This document shows positions 1 through 8,474 of a DNA stretch of 64,000 nt, in pieces (the stretch's first letter is position 1; each line of letters begins with the position of its first letter). The position numbers and the translations under genes were made by a program. Under the pieces are notes generated by a model. The model was not told where the DNA came from and made no database searches. It worked only from the letters and a program-made list of their open reading frames with translations. The DNA comes from Lutimonas vermicola (GTDB lineage Bacteria; Bacteroidota; Bacteroidia; Flavobacteriales; Flavobacteriaceae), in NCBI RefSeq assembly GCF_038433205.1, contig NZ_JBCDNA010000001.1, positions 1,426,001-1,490,000 on the forward strand, written 5' to 3'.

Positions 1-46
1 CCGTTTTTACGGATCCCTTTGCAGGTTTTAAGTTATTTAATTCCAT
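1..46 (-). CDS. rplO: Ribosomal protein L15, N-terminus only
   Basis: The first 15 codons of a minus-strand gene run off the window edge. They read MELNNLKPAKGSVKT, matching the L15 N-terminus (family pattern M-x-L-x-x-L-K-P-A-x-G-S). L15 is a late-assembling large-subunit protein. Its position directly after rpmD, with a 12-nt gap, is the standard spc-operon order, which supports the call despite the short piece. Confidence 0.85.
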   Translation of the reverse strand, partial: MELNNLKPAKGSVKT

Positions 47-58
47 AACCTTTCTATC

Positions 59-241
59 TTAATTGATTTCCTCTACAGAAATTAAATGATTAACTGTTTT
101 TACCATTCCCAGAATCGTCGGTGTTGCATCGTGCTCCACTACCTGATTCATTTTGCGCAATCCTAAAGCTTCCAGCGTTAACTTTTGATTTTTAGGACGT
201 CTGATTTGACTGCGTACTTGTTTTACTCTAATTCTTTTCAT
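59..241 (-). CDS. rpmD: Ribosomal protein L30
   Basis: A 60-residue protein of the usual bacterial L30 length. It opens with M-K-R-I-R-V-K-Q-V-R-S and has the family segment T-L-E-A-L-G-L-R-K-M-N-Q near residues 22-33, followed by H-D-A-T-P-T-I-L-G-M. L30 sits on the large subunit next to 5S rRNA. It lies 9 nt after rpsE and before rplO in the spc operon. Confidence 0.96.
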   Translation of the reverse strand: MKRIRVKQVRSQIRRPKNQKLTLEALGLRKMNQVVEHDATPTILGMVKTVNHLISVEEIN

Positions 242-250
242 CGCTAAAAA

Positions 251-775
251 TTAACCGTTAAACACTTTTGATACTGAAATGCCTCTTTGTTTGGCAACAG
301 TATATGCATCTCTAAGATTCAATAAGGCATCAAATGTTGCCTTTACCACATTGTGAGGATTTGAAGACCCTTGAGATTTAGAAAGTACATCGTGTACACC
401 AACCGATTCCAATACCGCTCTTACAGCACCACCGGCAATTACACCGGTACCGTGAGAAGCTGGCTTCAAAAATACTTTGGCACCACCGTATTTCCCTTTT
501 TGCTCATGTGGCAAAGTCTGGTTGATAATAGGTATTCTTACCAAATTCTTTTTAGCATCCTCGATAGCTTTTGCAATAGCTGAAGCTACATCCTGAGATT
601 TACCCAATCCATGACCAACTACTCCATCACCATTTCCAACAACCACAATGGCTGAAAAACTAAAAGTCCTTCCCCCTTTGGTTACTTTGGTAACTCTTTG
701 AACTCCTACCAAGTGATCCTTAAGCTCAAGTCCGCTTGGTTTTACTCTTTCTACGTTATTATATTTTTTGTACAT
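251..775 (-). CDS. rpsE: Ribosomal protein S5
   Basis: A 174-residue S5 with the N-terminal dsRBD-like fold (L-V-G-V-Q-R-V-T-K-V-T-K-G-G-R-T-F-S-F) and the C-terminal S5 domain (A-I-V-V-V-G-N-G-D-G-V-V-G-H-G-L-G-K). It works in decoding fidelity and the mRNA entry helicase centre of the 30S subunit. The flexible loop around V-T-K-G-G-R is intact, so there is no visible spectinomycin-resistance change of the deletion type. Spc-operon context. Confidence 0.98.
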   Translation of the reverse strand: MYKKYNNVERVKPSGLELKDHLVGVQRVTKVTKGGRTFSFSAIVVVGNGDGVVGHGLGKSQDVASAIAKAIEDAKKNLVRIPIINQTLPHEQKGKYGGAKVFLKPASHGTGVIAGGAVRAVLESVGVHDVLSKSQGSSNPHNVVKATFDALLNLRDAYTVAKQRGISVSKVFNG

Positions 776-784
776 GGAATAATC

Positions 785-1135
785 TTAAAATTTTAAACCT
801 CCTTCTCTAGCACCATCTGCTAGGGCTTTTACTCTACCATGGTATAAATAACCATTTCTATCAAAAGCTGCGTTTTCAATTCCAGCCTTAGCTGCTTTTT
901 CAGCCAATGCTTTACCTACTGCTGCTGCAACCTCAATCTTGGTTCCCTTAGCATCTTTCAATGCTGCAGATGAAGTAGCTACTAAGGTAATTCCTGCAAC
1001 GTCATCAATTAATTGAGCGGAAATTCCTTTATTGCTTCTAAAAACTGATAATCTAGGTTTTGCCGCAGTTCCTGAAACAACCTTTCTGATTCTATTCTTG
1101 ATACGGTGTCTTCTTTGAAGTTTTGTTAATGCCAT
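785..1135 (-). CDS. rplR: Ribosomal protein L18
   Basis: A 116-residue 5S rRNA-binding protein of normal length. It has the basic N-terminus (L-Q-R-R-H-R-I-K-N-R-I-R-K), the core R-L-S-V-F-R-S-N-K-G-I and the C-terminal F-D-R-N-G-Y-L-Y-H-G-R-V-K-A-L-A-D-G-A-R-E-G-G. With L5 it delivers 5S rRNA to the large subunit. It is separated from rpsE by 9 nt and from rplF by 12 nt. Confidence 0.98.
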   Translation of the reverse strand: MALTKLQRRHRIKNRIRKVVSGTAAKPRLSVFRSNKGISAQLIDDVAGITLVATSSAALKDAKGTKIEVAAAVGKALAEKAAKAGIENAAFDRNGYLYHGRVKALADGAREGGLKF

Positions 1136-1147
1136 AACCTTTATATA

Positions 1148-1690
1148 TTATGCAGTTTTACCCGCTTTTCTTCTTAATTGTTCTCCTACATACTTAACTC
1201 CTTTTCCTTTATAAGGCTCTGGTGCACGGAACGAACGAATTTTCGCTGCTACCTGACCAACCAATTGCTTGTCATAAGAAGTTAATTTAATTATTGGATT
1301 TTTTCCTTTTTCAGACACTGTCTCTACTTTAACTTCCTGAGCAACATCTAATACAATATTATGAGAAAATCCTAAAGCCAGATCCAGTTTCTGTCCTTGG
1401 TTTGAAGCTCTGTAACCAACTCCAACCAATTCCAATTCCTTGGTCCATCCCTCAGAAACTCCAAGAATCATATTGTTGATTAAAGCTCTGTACAGCCCGT
1501 GCTTAGATTTGTGATTATTTGTCTCAGATGGTCTGTCCAATGTAATGGTACCATCCTCAATATGTATCGCAATATCTTGTATTTCCTGTGTTAACTCACC
1601 TAGTTTACCTTTGGCAGTAACAACATTGTCCTTTATTTCAACAGTAACTCCTTCCGGAATCGATATTGGGTTTTTTCCTATTCTTGACAT
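1148..1690 (-). CDS. rplF: Ribosomal protein L6
   Basis: A 180-residue L6 with its two repeated alpha/beta domains. It starts M-S-R-I-G-K-N-P-I and ends with the conserved R-A-P-E-P-Y-K-G-K-G-V-K-Y, placed near the factor-binding site that EF-G contacts. The family's C-terminal R-R-K-A-G-K is present. Spc-operon order, rpsH upstream. Confidence 0.98.
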   Translation of the reverse strand: MSRIGKNPISIPEGVTVEIKDNVVTAKGKLGELTQEIQDIAIHIEDGTITLDRPSETNNHKSKHGLYRALINNMILGVSEGWTKELELVGVGYRASNQGQKLDLALGFSHNIVLDVAQEVKVETVSEKGKNPIIKLTSYDKQLVGQVAAKIRSFRAPEPYKGKGVKYVGEQLRRKAGKTA

Positions 1691-1702
1691 CTTACCTATC
1701 TT

Positions 1703-2101
1703 TTAATAAACGAAACATAAAACCTCTCCACCAACATTCTCCTGACGCGCTTTCTTGTTCGTCATCACACCTTTTGAAGTAGAAACGATGGCAATTCCCA
1801 ATCCGTTCAATATTCTTGGCATTTCATCAGAACCGGCATATTTTCTTAAACCAGGTGTACTCACTCTTTGAATGTTCTTGATCACGGGTTGCTTAGTATC
1901 TTTGTCATACTTTAAAGCAATCTTAATAATGTCCTGAACTTTGTTATCAATGAACTTATAACTTAAGATATAACCTTGATCAAACAAGATCTTGGTCATT
2001 TCCTTTTTTAAGTTCGATGCCGGAATTTCCACAACTCTGTGGCCAGCACTTGCAGCATTTCTAATTCTTGTTAGATAATCTGCGATTGGATCTGTATACA
2101 T
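1703..2101 (-). CDS. rpsH: Ribosomal protein S8
   Basis: A 132-residue S8 opening Y-T-D-P-I-A-D-Y-L-T-R-I-R-N-A and containing the RNA-binding C-terminal motif I-V-S-T-S-K-G-V-M-T. S8 binds the central domain of 16S rRNA; in E. coli it also represses the spc operon by binding its mRNA. A 69-nt gap separates it from rpsN, the widest inside this part of the operon, and could hold regulatory structure, but I saw no clear hairpin there. Confidence 0.97.
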   Translation of the reverse strand: MYTDPIADYLTRIRNAASAGHRVVEIPASNLKKEMTKILFDQGYILSYKFIDNKVQDIIKIALKYDKDTKQPVIKNIQRVSTPGLRKYAGSDEMPRILNGLGIAIVSTSKGVMTNKKARQENVGGEVLCFVY

Positions 2102-2170
2102 ATATAAATATTTACGGTTTTGGTTTTCGATTGTTTATTGTTCAATCAAACCTGAAACCAATTAATGATT

Positions 2171-2440
2171 CTACCAACTAGCTTTTTTTACACCAGGGAT
2201 CAATCCTTGATTCGCCATTTCGCGAAAAGTAACACGTGAAATTCCAAATTGACGCATATATCCTTTTGGACGCCCAGTCAATTTACATCTGTTGTGCATG
2301 CGGATAGGCGAAGCGTTCTTTGGTAATTTTTGCAAAGCGTCATAATCACCAGCCTCCTTAAGAGCCTTTCTTTTTTCAGCGTATTTTGCAACAGTTTTAG
2401 CTCTTTTCACTTCACGAGCTTTCATTGATTCTTTTGCCAT
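2171..2440 (-). CDS. rpsN: Ribosomal protein S14, zinc-independent type
   Basis: An 89-residue S14. The length and the single cysteine (in H-N-R-C-K-L-T-G-R-P) show the long form without the two CxxC zinc motifs found in the 61-residue type. The C-terminal G-Y-M-R-Q-F-G-I-S-R-V-T-F-R-E-M-A is the conserved S14 signature. It lies in the 30S head. No second S14 gene is visible in this window. Confidence 0.97.
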   Translation of the reverse strand: MAKESMKAREVKRAKTVAKYAEKRKALKEAGDYDALQKLPKNASPIRMHNRCKLTGRPKGYMRQFGISRVTFREMANQGLIPGVKKASW

Positions 2441-2444
2441 CTTA

Positions 2445-2996
2445 TTAATTCTTTTTAAATGGTACCCCTAATTCGTGTAATAATGATTTTGCCTCTTTAT
2501 CAGTACTGGCAGTTGTTACAAAAGTGATATCCATACCACCAATTTTGTTTACTTTGTCAATATTGATTTCCGGAAAAATAATTTGTTCGGTAATACCCAA
2601 ATTATAATTTCCTCTTCCGTCAAAACCAGTGGCTTTTACTCCTTTAAAATCTCTTACCCGAGGTAAAGAAGCGGTAACCAGCCTGTCTAAAAATTCATAC
2701 ATCCTGTTCTTGCGTAAAGTTACTTTGGCACCAATTGGCATCCCTTTACGCAACTTGAATGTTGCAATATCCTTTTTTGAAATTGTTGATACAGCTCTCT
2801 GACCGGTAATCTGAGTCAATTCATCCACTGCATATTCAATCAATTTTTTATCTGCTATAGCAGCACCAACGCCCTTACTGATCACTATTTTCTCCAATTT
2901 TGGAACCTGCATTACATTTTTGTAACCAAATTCTTCAGTCAATGCAGAAATAATTCTGTCGTTGTAGTCCTTTTTAAGTCTTGGCATATTTTCCAT
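2445..2996 (-). CDS. rplE: Ribosomal protein L5
   Basis: A 183-residue L5, the 5S rRNA and P-site tRNA contact protein. Family markers are P-R-L-K-K-D-Y near the start, R-K-G-M-P-I-G-A-K-V-T-L-R and the C-terminal D-K-V-N-K-I-G-G-M-D-I-T-F-V-T-T-A. An ATG three codons downstream (M-P-R-L-K-K) is an equally plausible start. The gap to rplX is 2 nt. Confidence 0.97.
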   Translation of the reverse strand: MENMPRLKKDYNDRIISALTEEFGYKNVMQVPKLEKIVISKGVGAAIADKKLIEYAVDELTQITGQRAVSTISKKDIATFKLRKGMPIGAKVTLRKNRMYEFLDRLVTASLPRVRDFKGVKATGFDGRGNYNLGITEQIIFPEINIDKVNKIGGMDITFVTTASTDKEAKSLLHELGVPFKKN

Positions 2997-2998
2997 AA

Positions 2999-3307
2999 CT
3001 ATAATACTTCTTTAGATTTTTTTGAAAACCTAACTTTTTTATCTCCTTCCATACGGTATCCAACTTTTGTAGTTGTTCCATTTTCAACCAACATAAGGTT
3101 TGAAATATGTAAAGAAGCTTCTTTTTTTACAATACCCCCCTGAGGGTTCTCAGCACTTGGTTTGGCGTGTTTTGAAATCATATTCACACCTTCTACGATT
3201 GCGCGATTCTTATCTCTGAAAATCTTCACAACTTTTCCTTCTTCTCCTTTATGATCACCGGCCATTACCTTTACGGTGTCTCCTGTTTTAATTTTTAGCT
3301 TTGTCAT
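2999..3307 (-). CDS. rplX: Ribosomal protein L24
   Basis: A 102-residue L24 with the KOW motif at its N-terminus (K-T-G-D-T-V-K-V-M-A-G-D-H-K-G-E-E-G-K-V) and the following E-G-V-N-M-I-S-K-H-A-K-P. It is an assembly initiator that binds 23S rRNA domain I near the exit tunnel. Normal S10/spc order, between rplN and rplE. Confidence 0.98.
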   Translation of the reverse strand: MTKLKIKTGDTVKVMAGDHKGEEGKVVKIFRDKNRAIVEGVNMISKHAKPSAENPQGGIVKKEASLHISNLMLVENGTTTKVGYRMEGDKKVRFSKKSKEVL

Positions 3308-3318
3308 ATTTCTATAAA

Positions 3319-3690
3319 TTAAAGCACTTCAGGTGCCAATGATACAATTTTCATGAATTGCTTTTCACGAAGTTCTCTCGCAACAGGACCAAATACACGG
3401 GTTCCTCTCATTTCTCCGGAAGTAGAGTCTAATAACACACAGGCATTATCATCAAAACGGATATAAGATCCATCCTTACGTCTGACTTCTTTCTTAGTTC
3501 TGATAACAACCGCTTTAGATACCTGACCTTTTTTAGCTGTTCCGTTTGGAGTTGCTTGTTTAACCGCAACTACAATTTTATCCCCTACTGAAGCGTAACG
3601 TTTCTTTGTTCCACCTAGCACTCGAATAACTAGAGCTTCTTTAGCTCCGGTATTATCCGCTACTGTTAATCTTGATTCTTGCTGTAACAT
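3319..3690 (-). CDS. rplN: Ribosomal protein L14
   Basis: A 123-residue protein beginning M-L-Q-Q-E-S-R-L-T-V-A-D-N-T-G-A, the L14 signature, and ending with F-M-K-I-V-S-L-A-P-E-V-L. It is part of the intersubunit bridge with S12 and contacts L19. It lies 2 nt upstream of the rplX-proximal spacer and 2 nt after rpsQ, so translation of the pair is probably coupled. Confidence 0.98.
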   Translation of the reverse strand: MLQQESRLTVADNTGAKEALVIRVLGGTKKRYASVGDKIVVAVKQATPNGTAKKGQVSKAVVIRTKKEVRRKDGSYIRFDDNACVLLDSTSGEMRGTRVFGPVARELREKQFMKIVSLAPEVL

Positions 3691-3692
3691 AA

Positions 3693-3950
3693 TTATTTAG
3701 CTCTTTCTAAGATTTCTACTAATCTCCAACGTTTTGATTTACTCAAAGGACGTGTCTCCATGATTCTCACTTTATCCCCTTCGTTACAATCGTTGTTCTC
3801 ATCATGCGCCACATACTTTTTGGTGTTCAATACGAACTTACCATACATCGGATGCTTTACTCGTTTCACTTCAGATACAACTATGGATTTCTCCATTTTG
3901 CTACTTGAAACTACTCCTATTCTTTCTTTTCTAAGATTTCTTTTTTCCAT
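3693..3950 (-). CDS. rpsQ: Ribosomal protein S17
   Basis: An 85-residue S17 with the OB-fold segments R-K-E-R-I-G-V-V-S-S-S-K-M-E-K-S-I-V-V and K-Y-V-A-H-D-E-N-N-D-C-N-E-G-D-K-V. It binds the 5' domain of 16S rRNA early in assembly. The C-terminal R-P-L-S-K-S-K-R-W-R-L-V-E-I is typical. Confidence 0.98.
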   Translation of the reverse strand: MEKRNLRKERIGVVSSSKMEKSIVVSEVKRVKHPMYGKFVLNTKKYVAHDENNDCNEGDKVRIMETRPLSKSKRWRLVEILERAK

Positions 3951-3969
3951 CTCTTCAAATCAATTACAA

Positions 3970-4161
3970 TTATTGTAATTCTCTATTAGTTAATTCTGTG
4001 GCAATTCTTGCAACCGTTCTACGCACATTTCTTAATTGCAATGGCGTTTCCAAAGGAGAAATGGCATGAGCAAGTTTTAAATCAGTATAATTCTTTTTGA
4101 ATATGGCTAACTTTTCCTGCAGCTCTTCTACTGATAATTCTTTAATTTCTGATTGTTTCAT
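3970..4161 (-). CDS. rpmC: Ribosomal protein L29
   Basis: A 63-residue two-helix protein of family length. It has the pattern M-K-Q-S-E-I-K-E-L-S at the start and L-R-N-V-R-R-T-V-A-R-I-A-T-E-L at the end. It lies beside the nascent-chain exit, near the trigger factor and SRP docking site. A 64-nt spacer precedes it, after rplP. Confidence 0.97.
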   Translation of the reverse strand: MKQSEIKELSVEELQEKLAIFKKNYTDLKLAHAISPLETPLQLRNVRRTVARIATELTNRELQ

Positions 4162-4225
4162 GTGTTCTTTGTTTAATTTAATTCAATGCCATCCTCCTGT
4201 TTAAAGGATTTCATATGATTAAAAA

Positions 4226-4654
4226 TTAAGCGTTGTCAAAATCTCTTGCTACCACAAATTTCGTTTTTACAGGTAACTTCTGAGCTGCAAGGCGTAATGC
4301 CTCTCTGGCAACTTCAATCGGTACACCTCCTACTTCAAACATAATTCTTCCTGGTTTCACCACTGCTACAAAATATTCAGGGGCTCCTTTACCTTTACCC
4401 ATACGAACCTCAAGTGGTTTTTTGGTAATCGGCTTGTCCGGAAAAATCTTAATCCATAAACTCCCCTGTCTTTTCATATATCTTGTCGCGGCAACCCTTG
4501 CTGCTTCGATTTGACGAGAGGTAAGTAAATTCTGCTCTAATGATTTAATACCGAACATACCATTTGAAAGCTGGTGGCCTCTTTGGGAATTCCCCTTCAT
4601 GTTCCCCTTGGCTTTCTGTACTTTACGATATTTTACTCTTTTTGGTTGTAACAT
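4226..4654 (-). CDS. rplP: Ribosomal protein L16
   Basis: A 142-residue L16 starting M-L-Q-P-K-R-V-K-Y-R-K and containing G-K-G-K-G-A-P-E-Y-F-V-A-V-V-K-P-G-R-I. L16 positions A-site tRNA close to the peptidyl transferase centre. The arginine-containing segment R-Q-I-E-A-A-R-V-A-A-T-R is conserved. Confidence 0.98.
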   Translation of the reverse strand: MLQPKRVKYRKVQKAKGNMKGNSQRGHQLSNGMFGIKSLEQNLLTSRQIEAARVAATRYMKRQGSLWIKIFPDKPITKKPLEVRMGKGKGAPEYFVAVVKPGRIMFEVGGVPIEVAREALRLAAQKLPVKTKFVVARDFDNA

Positions 4655-4673
4655 TTTCTACGTCTTAAAAAAT

Positions 4674-5390
4674 TTATCTACGAGATTTATTCCTACCTGG
4701 CCCTTTACCACCACCACCGGTTTTACCTTTCTTAGAAAGTCCAACTAATGGAGATAATTCTCTCCTTCCAAAAACCTCACCTTTCATAATCCAAACTTTC
4801 ACACCTATCTTTCCATAAGTAGTACTCGCTTCTTCCAAGGCATAATCTATATCTGCTCTAAAAGTAGAAAGTGGAATTCTTCCTTCTTTATAAGACTCAG
4901 ATCTAGCCATTTCAGCACCGTTTAAACGACCTGAAATTTGTACTTTAATACCTTCGGCATTCATACGCATAGTTGCCGCAATACCCATTTTAATGGCACG
5001 TCTGTAAGAGATTCTGTTCTCTATCTGACGGGCAATACTGGCTGCTACCAACTTCGCATCTAGTTCCGGACGCTTAATTTCAAAGATATTAATCTGTACT
5101 TCCTTCCCGGTGATCTTTTTGAGTTCCTCTTTTAACTTGTCTACCTCTTGTCCACCTTTCCCAATAATGATACCAGGCCTTGCAGTAGTGATAGTAACGG
5201 TTACAAGTTTAAGCGTACGCTCAATAATCACACGTGAAACACTTGCTTTAAATAATCTAGCATGGATATATTTACGGATCTTGCTGTCTTCAGCAATTTT
5301 GTCTCCATAGTCATTTCCACCGTACCAGTTAGATTCCCATCCTCTGATGATTCCTAAACGATTTCCTATTGGATTTGTCTTCTGTCCCAT
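4674..5390 (-). CDS. rpsC: Ribosomal protein S3
   Basis: A 238-residue S3 with a KH domain carrying the GXXG loop (G-I-I-I-G-K-G-G, near residue 75) and the C-terminal domain ending in a Gly/Lys-rich tail. S3 forms part of the mRNA entry pore. It starts M-G-Q-K-T-N-P-I-G-N-R-L-G, as usual in the family. Confidence 0.98.
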   Translation of the reverse strand: MGQKTNPIGNRLGIIRGWESNWYGGNDYGDKIAEDSKIRKYIHARLFKASVSRVIIERTLKLVTVTITTARPGIIIGKGGQEVDKLKEELKKITGKEVQINIFEIKRPELDAKLVAASIARQIENRISYRRAIKMGIAATMRMNAEGIKVQISGRLNGAEMARSESYKEGRIPLSTFRADIDYALEEASTTYGKIGVKVWIMKGEVFGRRELSPLVGLSKKGKTGGGGKGPGRNKSRR

Positions 5391-5397
5391 GCTTAAA

Positions 5398-5802
5398 TTA
5401 GTTGCTTAAATTATTAGTTCCTAAAACCATGGTTACATGGTTTGAACGTTTTCTGATCCTGTGCGCTCTACCCTGAGGTGCAGTACGCAGCCTTTTCAAC
5501 ATCGATGCACTGTCAACATAAATCTCCTTCACAAAAAGGCCGGCATCTTCAATGCTTTCCTCTTCATTCTTAGCCTGCCAGTTGGCGATTGCTGATAACA
5601 TTAACTTTTCAAGATTGATTGATGCCTCTTTTGGATTGAATTTTAAGATTTGAAGTGCTTTTTCAACTTCAACTCCTCTAATCAAATCTGCAACCAAACG
5701 CATCTTTCTTGGAGATGTAGGACAACCATTAAGCTTAGCAACGTAAGTGCTCTTTCGCGCTTCTTTGAGTTGATTGGCTCTTAACTTTTTTCGAACTCCC
5801 AT
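5398..5802 (-). CDS. rplV: Ribosomal protein L22
   Basis: A 134-residue L22. The long beta-hairpin that lines the exit tunnel is recognisable by M-L-K-R-L-R-T-A-P-Q-G-R-A-H-R-I-R-K-R near residues 98-118, with no visible deletion of the kind tied to macrolide resistance. The N-terminal half has the S-P-R-K-M-R-L-V-A-D-L-I-R-G motif. Confidence 0.98.
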   Translation of the reverse strand: MGVRKKLRANQLKEARKSTYVAKLNGCPTSPRKMRLVADLIRGVEVEKALQILKFNPKEASINLEKLMLSAIANWQAKNEEESIEDAGLFVKEIYVDSASMLKRLRTAPQGRAHRIRKRSNHVTMVLGTNNLSN

Positions 5803-5808
5803 AACCTA

Positions 5809-6087
5809 CTATTTTTTACCTTTATTTCTTGCTCCTGCATGTCCTCTAAAGGAACGTGTTGGAGAAAATTCACCTAATTTATGACCTACCATATTTTCAG
5901 TAATGTATACCGGTACAAATTGACGGCCATTATGCACACCAATGGTCTGACCCACAAAATCCGGTGTGATCATAGATGCTCTTGACCAAGTTTTAATTAC
6001 TGATTTCTTTCCTGCGTCTATATTTTTTTGCACTTTTTTCTCTAAAGCGTGAAAAACATAGGGTCCTTTTTTTAACGAACGTGCCAT
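5809..6087 (-). CDS. rpsS: Ribosomal protein S19
   Basis: A 92-residue S19 with M-A-R-S-L-K-K-G-P-Y at the start and the conserved M-V-G-H-K-L-G-E-F-S-P-T-R-S-F near residues 66-80. It binds with S13 in the 30S head and contacts A-site tRNA. It follows rplB by 13 nt. Confidence 0.98.
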   Translation of the reverse strand: MARSLKKGPYVFHALEKKVQKNIDAGKKSVIKTWSRASMITPDFVGQTIGVHNGRQFVPVYITENMVGHKLGEFSPTRSFRGHAGARNKGKK

Positions 6088-6100
6088 ACTTTCTAACTAA

Positions 6101-6925
6101 TTATTTTTTTCTACGTTCAACGATTTGCTTATTACTAGCCTTAGTCTTAGAACGTGTTTTAAATCCTTTTGCAGGAATACCATTCTTAGATCTTGGATGT
6201 CCACCTGAAGCTCTACCTTCACCACCACCCATTGGGTGATCGACAGGGTTCATCGCTACAGGACGTGTTCTTGGACGTCTTCCTAACCATCTGCTTCTAC
6301 CAGCCTTTCCGGATACGGTCAACTGATGATCAGAATTAGATACTACACCGATAGTAGCCTTACATGTAAGAAGAATCATTCTGATTTCCCCTGAAGGCAA
6401 TTTGATCGTTGCATATTTTCCTTCTCTCGCCATTAACTGTGCAAATGTACCTGCACTTCTCGCGATCACAGCTCCTTGTCCCGGACGTAATTCAATACAT
6501 GAAATAACAGTTCCAAGGGGTATATTGCTCAAAAGCATCGTGTTTCCAATTTCCGGAGTCACTTTTTCACCAGACATTACTTCCTGTCCTACTTTTAAAC
6601 CGTTTTGAGCAACGACATATCTCTTTTCTCCATCTACATAATTCAACAAAGCGATATATGCCGTCCTGTTCGGATCGTATTCAATGCTCTTTACGGTTGC
6701 AGGAACACCATCTTTATTTCTTTTGAAATCTATAACACGGTATCTTCTTTTATGACCACCTCCTAAGAATCGCATGGTCATTTTTCCTTCACTGTTTCTA
6801 CCTCCGGATCTTTTGATCGGTGCCAAAAGACTTTTTTCAGGTTTATCTGTCGTTACAACATCAAAATCCGTAACAACTTTAAATCGTTGTCCTGGAGTTA
6901 TCGGTTTTAATTTTCTTAATCCCAT
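6101..6925 (-). CDS. rplB: Ribosomal protein L2
   Basis: A 274-residue L2, the protein nearest the peptidyl transferase centre and needed for subunit joining. The C-terminal segment N-P-V-D-H-P-M-G-G-G-E-G-R-A-S-G-G-H-P holds the conserved histidine next to 23S rRNA. The central M-R-F-L-G-G-G-H-K-R-R-Y-R-V-I-D-F is also canonical. Full family length. Confidence 0.99.
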   Translation of the reverse strand: MGLRKLKPITPGQRFKVVTDFDVVTTDKPEKSLLAPIKRSGGRNSEGKMTMRFLGGGHKRRYRVIDFKRNKDGVPATVKSIEYDPNRTAYIALLNYVDGEKRYVVAQNGLKVGQEVMSGEKVTPEIGNTMLLSNIPLGTVISCIELRPGQGAVIARSAGTFAQLMAREGKYATIKLPSGEIRMILLTCKATIGVVSNSDHQLTVSGKAGRSRWLGRRPRTRPVAMNPVDHPMGGGEGRASGGHPRSKNGIPAKGFKTRSKTKASNKQIVERRKK

Positions 6926-6934
6926 CTTCTTATC

Positions 6935-7225
6935 TTAGATATTGCTATAAAAATCAATGTTCTCACCTTCTGCTAACTGCACGACGGCTTTTTTATATGC
7001 ACCTTTCACACTTGAAACCAATCCTTTTTTCGTGTACTTCGTACTTCGCTTTACAGGATAATTCAAGGTTCTTACATTTTCCACAGTAACGCCATAAGTA
7101 TTTTCTACAGCTTCCTTAACTTCTATCTTATTAGCCGTTTTTCTCACAACAAAACTAAAGCAGTTATTCAACTCGCTCAGGTCGGTTGCCTTTTCCGTAA
7201 TAATAGGTTTTATCAATATACTCAT
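6935..7225 (-). CDS. rplW: Ribosomal protein L23
   Basis: A 96-residue L23 with I-I-T-E-K-A-T-D-L-S at the start and the central V-R-T-L-N-Y-P-V-K-R motif. It lies at the tunnel exit and docks trigger factor and SRP. Only 5 nt separate it from rplD. Confidence 0.97.
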   Translation of the reverse strand: MSILIKPIITEKATDLSELNNCFSFVVRKTANKIEVKEAVENTYGVTVENVRTLNYPVKRSTKYTKKGLVSSVKGAYKKAVVQLAEGENIDFYSNI

Positions 7226-7230
7226 GACCC

Positions 7231-7860
7231 TTATTTGCTAAAATTAGATTCAATTTCTTCCAAACACGCTTCAGAAATAATTACTTTATTTGCGTTTAGC
7301 ACTGTGTAAGTACTTAATTCTGAACCATTTACGACATTCACTCTTTTTAAATTTCGTGATGACAAATATACATTATTATTTGACCTGTCCAACACAAACA
7401 AAGATTTTTTGTTTTCCAACTCAAGGGCTTTTAAAATATCTGTAAAAGCTTTTGTCTTTGGTGCTTCGAAATCAAATTTTTCAATAACAAGGATATTATC
7501 CTCTTTTGCCTTAACTGAAAGCGCTGATTGACGTGCTAATTTTTTCAAACCTTTATTCAATTTAAACGAATAACTTCTGGGTCTTGGACCAAAAGCTCTT
7601 CCTCCTCCTCTGAATAATGGAGATTTAATACTACCAGCCCTTGCAGTACCGGTTCCCTTTTGTTTTTTGATCTTTCGGGTACTTCCAACAATATCAGCTC
7701 TTTCTTTCGCTTTGTGTGTACCCTGGCGCCTATTTGCTAAATGCTGCTTAACATCTAAATAAATCGCGTGGTCATTTGGTTCAATACCAAAAACAGCCTC
7801 CGAAAGCTCAACATTTCTTCCGGTCTTTTTCCCGTTGATATCTATAACAGCTACTTTCAT
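7231..7860 (-). CDS. rplD: Ribosomal protein L4
   Basis: A 209-residue L4 of the bacterial type. The tunnel-lining loop is the segment K-I-K-K-Q-K-G-T-G-T-A-R-A-G-S-I-K-S-P-L near residues 63-82, followed by G-G-G-R-A-F-G-P-R-P-R-S-Y. In E. coli L4 represses its own S10 operon by binding the leader RNA; whether the structured gap upstream of rplC here plays that role is untested. Its ATG overlaps the rplC stop codon by one base. Confidence 0.98.
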   Translation of the reverse strand: MKVAVIDINGKKTGRNVELSEAVFGIEPNDHAIYLDVKQHLANRRQGTHKAKERADIVGSTRKIKKQKGTGTARAGSIKSPLFRGGGRAFGPRPRSYSFKLNKGLKKLARQSALSVKAKEDNILVIEKFDFEAPKTKAFTDILKALELENKKSLFVLDRSNNNVYLSSRNLKRVNVVNGSELSTYTVLNANKVIISEACLEEIESNFSK

Positions 7861-8474
7861 TATTTCTGAATAATTACATATGAATTTTTATGACCAGGAA
7901 CAGCACCTTTTACTACTAAAAGATTTTTATCCTTTACCACTTTTAAAACTCTCAGGTTTTGAACTTTCACTTTATCTCCACCCATTCTTCCAGCCATTTT
8001 CATGCCTTTAAAAATTCTGGCAGGATAAGACGCCGCACCAACAGAACCAGGAGCTCTGTTCATACTTTGCTGACCGTGAGTTCTTTCGGAACCTGCAAAA
8101 CCATGACGTTTTACCACCCCTTGAAAACCCTTTCCTTTGGATGTACCTGATACATCTACAAATTCACCTTCTTCAAAGTGATCAACTAAAACCTGATCAC
8201 CCAATTTTAAATCTTGCTCAAATCCTTGAAATTCAACGACACGTCTTTTAGCAGTTGTACCGGCCTTTTTAAAATGACCATTAAGCGCCTTGTTAGACTG
8301 CTTTTCTGCTTTGTCATCGAAACCAAGTTGCAAGGCTTCGTACCCGTCAACCTCTTTGGTTCTGACTTGGGTAACTACACAAGGACCAGCTTGGATAACG
8401 GTACATGGAATATTCTTTCCATTCTCGTCATAAATACTGGTCATTCCAATTTTTTTTCCTATTAACCCAGACAT
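7860..8474 (-). CDS. rplC: Ribosomal protein L3
   Basis: A 204-residue L3. It starts M-S-G-L-I-G-K-K-I-G-M-T-S-I-Y, and the tryptophan-finger/glutamine region reads R-T-H-G-Q-Q-S-M-N-R-A-P-G-S-V-G. L3 starts 50S assembly. It is the first gene after a 155-nt hairpin-rich gap, whereas all following gaps are short, so rplC may head its own regulated unit. Confidence 0.98.
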   Translation of the reverse strand: MSGLIGKKIGMTSIYDENGKNIPCTVIQAGPCVVTQVRTKEVDGYEALQLGFDDKAEKQSNKALNGHFKKAGTTAKRRVVEFQGFEQDLKLGDQVLVDHFEEGEFVDVSGTSKGKGFQGVVKRHGFAGSERTHGQQSMNRAPGSVGAASYPARIFKGMKMAGRMGGDKVKVQNLRVLKVVKDKNLLVVKGAVPGHKNSYVIIQK